From an uncultured Alphaproteobacteria bacterium (GTDB taxonomy: Bacteria > Pseudomonadota > Alphaproteobacteria > CAAHEQ01 > UBA3637), in assembly GCA_934234055.1 (NCBI GenBank), contig CAKQGY010000014.1, positions 1 to 16,712 of the forward strand: 16,712 nucleotides of DNA, written 5' to 3'. Below the pieces are notes generated by a model. The model worked only from the letters and a program-made list of their open reading frames with translations. It was not told where the DNA came from and searched no databases. The translations under genes and the position numbers were made by a program. Each line of letters opens with the position of its first letter. Position 1 is the stretch's first letter. Shown in pieces: positions 13,338-16,712 of the stretch.

Positions 13338-14338
13338 TCGCCGGTTGTCTGTTGTTGTTGCTGACGGCGTGTTCTACCCATCCGTTGTCCCAGGGGCGTG
13401 CCTTTCAGGTAACCAAGGCCTCATATTCTGATCTGCCGGGTTGGACGGATGATGATTTGAATGATGCCTATCCGGCGTTGGCTTATGCGTGTCAAAAACC
13501 GACTCGGGCGTGGCAGGATTTTTGTTCGGGCTTGTCTTCGTATCGTTATGCATCTTCGCGAAAATTGCGCCGGTATTTAGAGCGCCACTTAACCCCGTAT
13601 CAGGTTAAATCTTACGGCAGCCCGACCGGCACGATTACAGGCTATTACGAGGCCGAACTGACCGGCACGCGCACCCGTGTTTCCGATACCCAAGTCCCCA
13701 TTTACGGTTTGCCCTCGGATTACAGCAAAGGAAAAACCTATGATACCCGTGCTGATATAGAGGACAACCCCGATTTTGAGGCTCCGATTATTGCGTGGGC
13801 CGATTCGCCTGTGGATTTGTTTTTGTTGCATGTTCAAGGATCCGGCCGCCTGTTGACGCCCGATGGCGAGATTCATTTGGGTTTTGCCGGGTCTAATAAT
13901 CGTCCTTTTACCGGTATCGGTCAGATTTTGCGCTCCGAGGGCCTGTTGGATGAGGCCGGTCATTCCATGGTTCAAATGCGTGCCTGGTTAAAGGCTCATC
14001 CGGATCAGGCGCGGCGTCTGATGTCACGCAACAAGCGGTACATTTTCTTCCGTGAGGTTCAGGGCGAAACACCGATTGGCCATGCGGGTGTGCCGCTGAC
14101 GCCGTATCATTCCGTTGCGGTGGATCGCACGTATATCCCGATGCAAACACCGATGTGGTTGGTGTCCGAGATGCCCGACGGAGATCCGATTCGCACGCTT
14201 GTCGTTGCGCAGGATGTCGGTAATGCGATCAAGGGCGGTGTTCGTGCGGATTACTTTTTCGGCCACGGAGAAGATGCTTTTAACGAGGCGGGTCGTATGA
14301 ATCGTCCCGGTCGTTATTATTTACTGCTGCCGGACTAG
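13325..14338 (+). CDS. mltA: membrane-bound lytic murein transglycosylase A
   Basis: MltA cleaves the MurNAc–GlcNAc bond of peptidoglycan, leaving 1,6-anhydroMurNAc ends, and is tethered in the outer membrane. From the ATG at 13325 it has 337 residues, beginning with a lipoprotein signal whose lipobox is LTAC (Cys16, Ser at +2, outer-membrane sorting). The frame is open to 13289, but that extension would put twelve polar residues before the signal. Motifs include ITGYYEAELTGTR, LLHVQGSGRL and TPYHSVAVDRTYIPMQTPMW, and the C-terminal double-psi barrel carries VAQDVGNAIKGG with Asp297 and then Asp309 (ADYFFGHG), the conserved acids of the active site. The last residues, GRYYLLLPD, are the family end. 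The start overlaps timA by 13 bases. Its products could feed the AmgK/MurU salvage pair encoded on the other strand; that link is inference. Confidence 0.94.
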   Translation: MRPIIAGCLLLLLTACSTHPLSQGRAFQVTKASYSDLPGWTDDDLNDAYPALAYACQKPTRAWQDFCSGLSSYRYASSRKLRRYLERHLTPYQVKSYGSPTGTITGYYEAELTGTRTRVSDTQVPIYGLPSDYSKGKTYDTRADIEDNPDFEAPIIAWADSPVDLFLLHVQGSGRLLTPDGEIHLGFAGSNNRPFTGIGQILRSEGLLDEAGHSMVQMRAWLKAHPDQARRLMSRNKRYIFFREVQGETPIGHAGVPLTPYHSVAVDRTYIPMQTPMWLVSEMPDGDPIRTLVVAQDVGNAIKGGVRADYFFGHGEDAFNEAGRMNRPGRYYLLLPD

Positions 14339-14349
14339 GGGAGGGGGCT

Positions 14350-14748
14350 ATGTTATCGCAATCTGATTTGTCTTTGTGGGAAAGCATTAAACAGACCTTA
14401 AAACCGTTGACTCGCACCCGTGCGACCGAGCCGATCCCGTTTCCGCGCCGCCTGCGTGTGCATGCTGTTCCGGCGCGTGAGTTAATGACGACGCTGGATT
14501 TGCACGGCCTGACGGTAGAGGAGGCGTATCAGACTTTGCGTCGCTTTATTCAAGTACATATTCGCGAGAATACCAAACTGATCACCGTCATCACCGGCAA
14601 GGGCAGCCGCGAGCATGAGGGTTTGATTCATCGTGAAGTATCAGGCTGGCTGACGACTCCGTTTTTCCGTGATCGGATCAACCAGGTGCGTTGGTTGAAC
14701 GGGGGCGGAGCGTTGGAAATTATGTTGAAAAGGAAAAAGAAAAAATGA
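14350..14748 (+). CDS. Smr (MutS2 C-terminal-like) domain protein
   Basis: A 132-residue protein with a short N-terminal region (LSLWESIKQTLKPLTRT) as in the stand-alone alphaproteobacterial Smr proteins, then an Smr domain from about residue 48. Hallmarks are LDLHGLTVEEAY at about 50-61, the loop VITGKGSREHEG and the terminal NGGGALEIML. Smr domains bind branched or single-stranded nucleic acid, and several have endonuclease activity on DNA or on mRNA; the HGxT-type and TGKG motifs are retained here. The protein ends in seven basic residues (KRKKKK), which may help nucleic-acid binding. A very strong GGGGAGGGGG precedes the ATG. The gene follows mltA by eleven bases and its stop overlaps the tsaD start as ATGA. 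The exact substrate is unknown. Confidence 0.9.
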   Translation: MLSQSDLSLWESIKQTLKPLTRTRATEPIPFPRRLRVHAVPARELMTTLDLHGLTVEEAYQTLRRFIQVHIRENTKLITVITGKGSREHEGLIHREVSGWLTTPFFRDRINQVRWLNGGGALEIMLKRKKKK

Positions 14749-15773
14749 TAGTGATGGGCATTGAATCCAGTTGTGATGAAACGGCATGCGCTTTGGTGAA
14801 TGATGATCGCCAGATTTTGTCGTCTGTTGTCTGGTCCCAGTATGATGAACACCGTCGTTTCGGCGGAGTCGTTCCTGAAATTGCGGCGCGTGCCCATTTG
14901 GAAAAGTGCGATGTGTTGATTCAAGAAGCGCTGGACAAAGCCGGCAAAACCTTTTCCGACTTGGATGCTGTGGCGGTGGCTGGCGGCCCGGGCTTGATCG
15001 GAGGCGTTCTGGTGGGCGTGATGACAGCCAAAGCGATTGCGTTGTGCCATGATCTGCCATTTATAGCCGTCAATCATTTAGAGGGGCATTCCCTGACAGT
15101 GCGCCTGTCGCACCCGGTGGCATTTCCGTATCTATTGCTGTTGACTTCGGGCGGCCATTGTCAAGTCCTGATTGTTAAAGGCGTTGGTCAATACGAGCGC
15201 TTGGGTGGCACGATTGACGATTCGGCCGGTGAAGCGTTTGACAAAGTTGCCAAGATGTTGAATGTCGGTTATCCCGGCGGTCCGAATCTAGAGAAACGCG
15301 CGATGCAGGGTGATTCGCGGGCTTTTGATTTTCCGGTTCCGATGCGGGGCAGGGCCGGCTGTGATTTTTCGTTTTCGGGCTTGAAAACGGCGGTTCGTGT
15401 GTGCATTGAAAAAAATGCGCCCTTGTTCGAGCAAATGACCAGCGATATTTGTGCTTCATTTCAGCGTGCGGTTGTGCGCCAAATGCAGGATCGTCTGACC
15501 CATGCAATTGCAACATTTCGCATGCGCTATCCGAATGCCCAAGATCTGGTGGTGGCCGGCGGTGTAGCGGCGAATAAATCGGTGCGTGCAATGATTCAAG
15601 AATTAGCCGATAAAAACGGTTTAACTTTTTCGGCTCCGCCCATAGGGCTTTGCACGGATAACGGCGTGATGATTGCCTGGGCCGGACTGGAACGATATCG
15701 CCTGGGTTTGACGGATACCTTTGATTTTCGTGCCCGTCCGCGCTGGCCGCTGGATACGCTTACTTCCGCCTGA
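14745..15773 (+). CDS. tsaD: tRNA N6-adenosine threonylcarbamoyltransferase TsaD
   Basis: TsaD transfers the threonylcarbamoyl group from threonylcarbamoyl-AMP to A37 of tRNAs that read ANN codons. The ATG at 14745, overlapping the preceding stop as ATGA, gives 342 residues and the standard N-terminus MGIESSCDETACAL; the frame is open to 14691 but that would be an abnormal extension. Metal ligands His111 and His115 lie in NHLEGH, with Asp305 in CTDNGVMIAW. Other ASKHA-fold motifs are LLTSGGHC, GEAFDKVAKML with YPGGP, FSFSGLKTAV and VAGGVAANKSVR. AGGA lies about ten bases before the start. The gene ends 21 bases before the stop of a convergent gene. TsaE is encoded elsewhere in the window, on the other strand. 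Function is certain by family. Confidence 0.96.
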   Translation: MIVMGIESSCDETACALVNDDRQILSSVVWSQYDEHRRFGGVVPEIAARAHLEKCDVLIQEALDKAGKTFSDLDAVAVAGGPGLIGGVLVGVMTAKAIALCHDLPFIAVNHLEGHSLTVRLSHPVAFPYLLLLTSGGHCQVLIVKGVGQYERLGGTIDDSAGEAFDKVAKMLNVGYPGGPNLEKRAMQGDSRAFDFPVPMRGRAGCDFSFSGLKTAVRVCIEKNAPLFEQMTSDICASFQRAVVRQMQDRLTHAIATFRMRYPNAQDLVVAGGVAANKSVRAMIQELADKNGLTFSAPPIGLCTDNGVMIAWAGLERYRLGLTDTFDFRARPRWPLDTLTSA

Positions 15774-15794
15774 TTTTTAACTTCAAGTCAATTT

Positions 15795-16712
15795 TTATTC
15801 GGTGATACAGGTGTTTCCGTCCGCGCTGACCGTTCCGGCACAGAAGTTGCAAGAGTGATCGCCATGCAGAACATTATAACGATTCCCACAGGCCAGGCAT
15901 TCGGCACGCACTGTATCCCATAAAGTTTTCTTGGTATCGCAAGGTTGACACCCTATGGAGCTCCAAATTTCACCGGCTGGGCATTCCTCGCGCGGGCAAG
16001 TCCTGTTTCCATTGGCATCAATTACCACGCCCGGCCCACAATAATGGCAAGTCCCAGTGAGATCCATATACCGATTCGGACATGCCAGACACGATTCAGG
16101 ATCCGCATCATAATAAATAGTGGTTGTGTTATCACACCGAAGACATTTGTGATAGCGCTTTTGGTAAAACCGCTCGCCCAGACAGTTATTAATACAATCC
16201 GATTTTACAATACTGGTAAAATATCCCGAATCATCACACCGCTGACAAGAGATTCGTTCGGGAACCCAGATTTCACCGGCCGGACAATTGCCATGACATA
16301 ATTGCTTGCCATTTTCAATATCTACGGCCGTTCCGTTGCAATACTCACACCTCACTTTTCCGGTTTCTGCATTTTCTATAACTGATATATATCGGTTCGG
16401 GCATGCCTGGCATACTTCTTTTTGAACACCATAAAATATGGATTTTTGAGAGCAATGATAACAATAAGTGCTACCACTGTCGTGAATGCGTTTCCCGATA
16501 CACCTATCGCATTCGCTCGGATCAGTGTTGCTAACAACATTGGCATAATCGCAGGACCAACACTTGCCGCTTTTGTTGGCAAACTCACCGGGTTTGCATT
16601 TTTGGCATTGCCCGCTGACACAATTCGGGGTATCACCGGGGCAGGCGGAGTCGGTATCGGTGCAAAAGCCGCGCTGACAGGTCTGACAACCCGTGCAGCC
16701 CTCGTCGCTTGT
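15795..16712 (-). CDS. cysteine-rich modular repeat protein, N-terminus beyond the window
   Basis: This frame is open without a stop or an ATG from the TAA at 15795 to the window edge, so at least 305 residues are present and the start lies outside. A GTG at 16355 is in frame but is internal to the repeats. I count 39 cysteines, mostly as CxxC pairs. The edge-proximal part has close-set Cys (CTGCQTCQRGFC). Then come two repeats of about 100 residues and a short one of 62 (listed separately). Each opens with C-x-x-G-E (CKPGE, CPAGEIW, CPAGEIW), and shared landmarks include CxACPNRY and CxYC followed by G-x-V and NG-x-C. The spacing recalls eukaryotic growth-factor-receptor or ephrin-receptor cysteine modules and Giardia surface proteins. 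Disulphide bonding implies export, but any signal peptide is off the window. The protein ends a few residues after the last Cys with no C-terminal anchor. Function unknown. Confidence 0.8.
   Translation of the reverse strand, partial: TSDEGCTGCQTCQRGFCTDTDSACPGDTPNCVSGQCQKCKPGEFANKSGKCWSCDYANVVSNTDPSECDRCIGKRIHDSGSTYCYHCSQKSIFYGVQKEVCQACPNRYISVIENAETGKVRCEYCNGTAVDIENGKQLCHGNCPAGEIWVPERISCQRCDDSGYFTSIVKSDCINNCLGERFYQKRYHKCLRCDNTTTIYYDADPESCLACPNRYMDLTGTCHYCGPGVVIDANGNRTCPREECPAGEIWSSIGCQPCDTKKTLWDTVRAECLACGNRYNVLHGDHSCNFCAGTVSADGNTCITE
15798..15983 (-). repeat. short protein repeat c of the cysteine-rich protein (62 residues)
   Basis: C-terminal repeat. It opens with CPAGEIW and CQPC, then goes directly to CLACGNRY and CNFC and ends with CITE. 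The two middle pairs of repeats a and b (the GKR/GER pair and the next CxxC) are absent, consistent with an in-frame loss of about 35-40 residues. Confidence 0.65.
15984..16286 (-). repeat. protein repeat b of the cysteine-rich protein (101 residues)
   Basis: Second full repeat. It opens with CPAGEIW and passes through CQRC, CINNCLGER, CLRC, CLACPNRY and CHYC to CPREE. One landmark differs from repeat a: the second pair is Cx3C (CINNC) rather than CxxC. Confidence 0.7.
16287..16598 (-). repeat. protein repeat a of the cysteine-rich protein (about 104 residues)
   Basis: First full repeat in protein order. It runs from CKPGEF through CWSC, CDRCIGKR, YCYHC, CQACPNRY and CEYC to the Cys before HGN. 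All landmarks recur in the same order in repeat b. The DNA is only partly similar, so the copies are old rather than recent duplicates. Confidence 0.7.

Noticed and set aside
14628..15077. Minus-strand frames of 139-149 residues over smr and tsaD
   Set aside because: The plus strand encodes clear Smr and TsaD motifs here; the minus-strand products resemble nothing known.
15774..15794. Possible bidirectional terminator between tsaD and the cysteine-rich gene
   Set aside because: The 21 bases contain T-runs but only a four-base stem with a one-base loop; no stable hairpin is visible.
16376..16636. An 86-residue minus-strand frame
   Set aside because: It is out of frame with the cysteine-rich protein, whose own frame reads through this stretch without a stop and with the expected CxxC motifs.

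Overview
The window looks like chromosomal DNA of an alphaproteobacterium. The markers are AddA/AddB of the alphaproteobacterial type, the tsaE–phosphotransferase–nucleotidyltransferase–addB–addA order, SecB divergent from a Tim44/TimA-like gene, and mltA followed by an Smr-domain gene. Base composition is moderate. Together with the cysteine-rich, growth-factor-receptor-like protein at the right edge, this suggests an uncultured, possibly host-associated lineage; that last point is inference. Coding density is very high: no gap exceeds about 95 bases, and I saw no rRNA, tRNA, insertion sequence or CRISPR array.

Layout. (1) Bases 1-2440, plus strand: the 3' part of a phosphatidylserine synthase gene, two small secreted proteins of unknown family, then a TrmJ-like tRNA methyltransferase. 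(2) Bases 2430-12114, minus strand: a seven-gene run in which every gene overlaps the next by 4-17 bases. In transcription order it encodes a membrane-anchored degenerate nuclease-like protein, TsaE, an AmgK-like sugar kinase, a MurU-like nucleotidyltransferase, AddB, AddA and a lipoprotein alpha/beta hydrolase. (3) secB (minus), separated from that run by a perfect 13-bp hairpin. (4) Bases 12756-15773, plus strand: TimA-like protein, MltA, an Smr-domain protein and TsaD, tightly packed. (5) Bases 15795-16712, minus strand: an open-ended cysteine-rich repeat protein that runs off the window. It is one uninterrupted frame with no ATG or stop between its stop codon and the edge.

How the genes work together. 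AddA and AddB form the helicase-nuclease that processes double-strand breaks. TsaE and TsaD, encoded in two different operons, both serve the t6A tRNA modification. MltA cleaves peptidoglycan, and the AmgK/MurU pair would salvage muramic acid into UDP-MurNAc, so wall turnover and recycling are both represented. SecB, TimA and several lipoproteins or secreted proteins belong to envelope biogenesis.

The least ordinary items are the cysteine-rich modular protein, a lipoprotein hydrolase with Asp in place of the nucleophilic Ser, a membrane-anchored SNase-like domain that has lost most catalytic positions, and the two orphan secreted proteins before trmJ. Start codons of addA, addB, the SNase-like gene, mltA and tsaD were placed downstream of the longest open frames because of overlaps, Shine-Dalgarno-like sequences or family starts.
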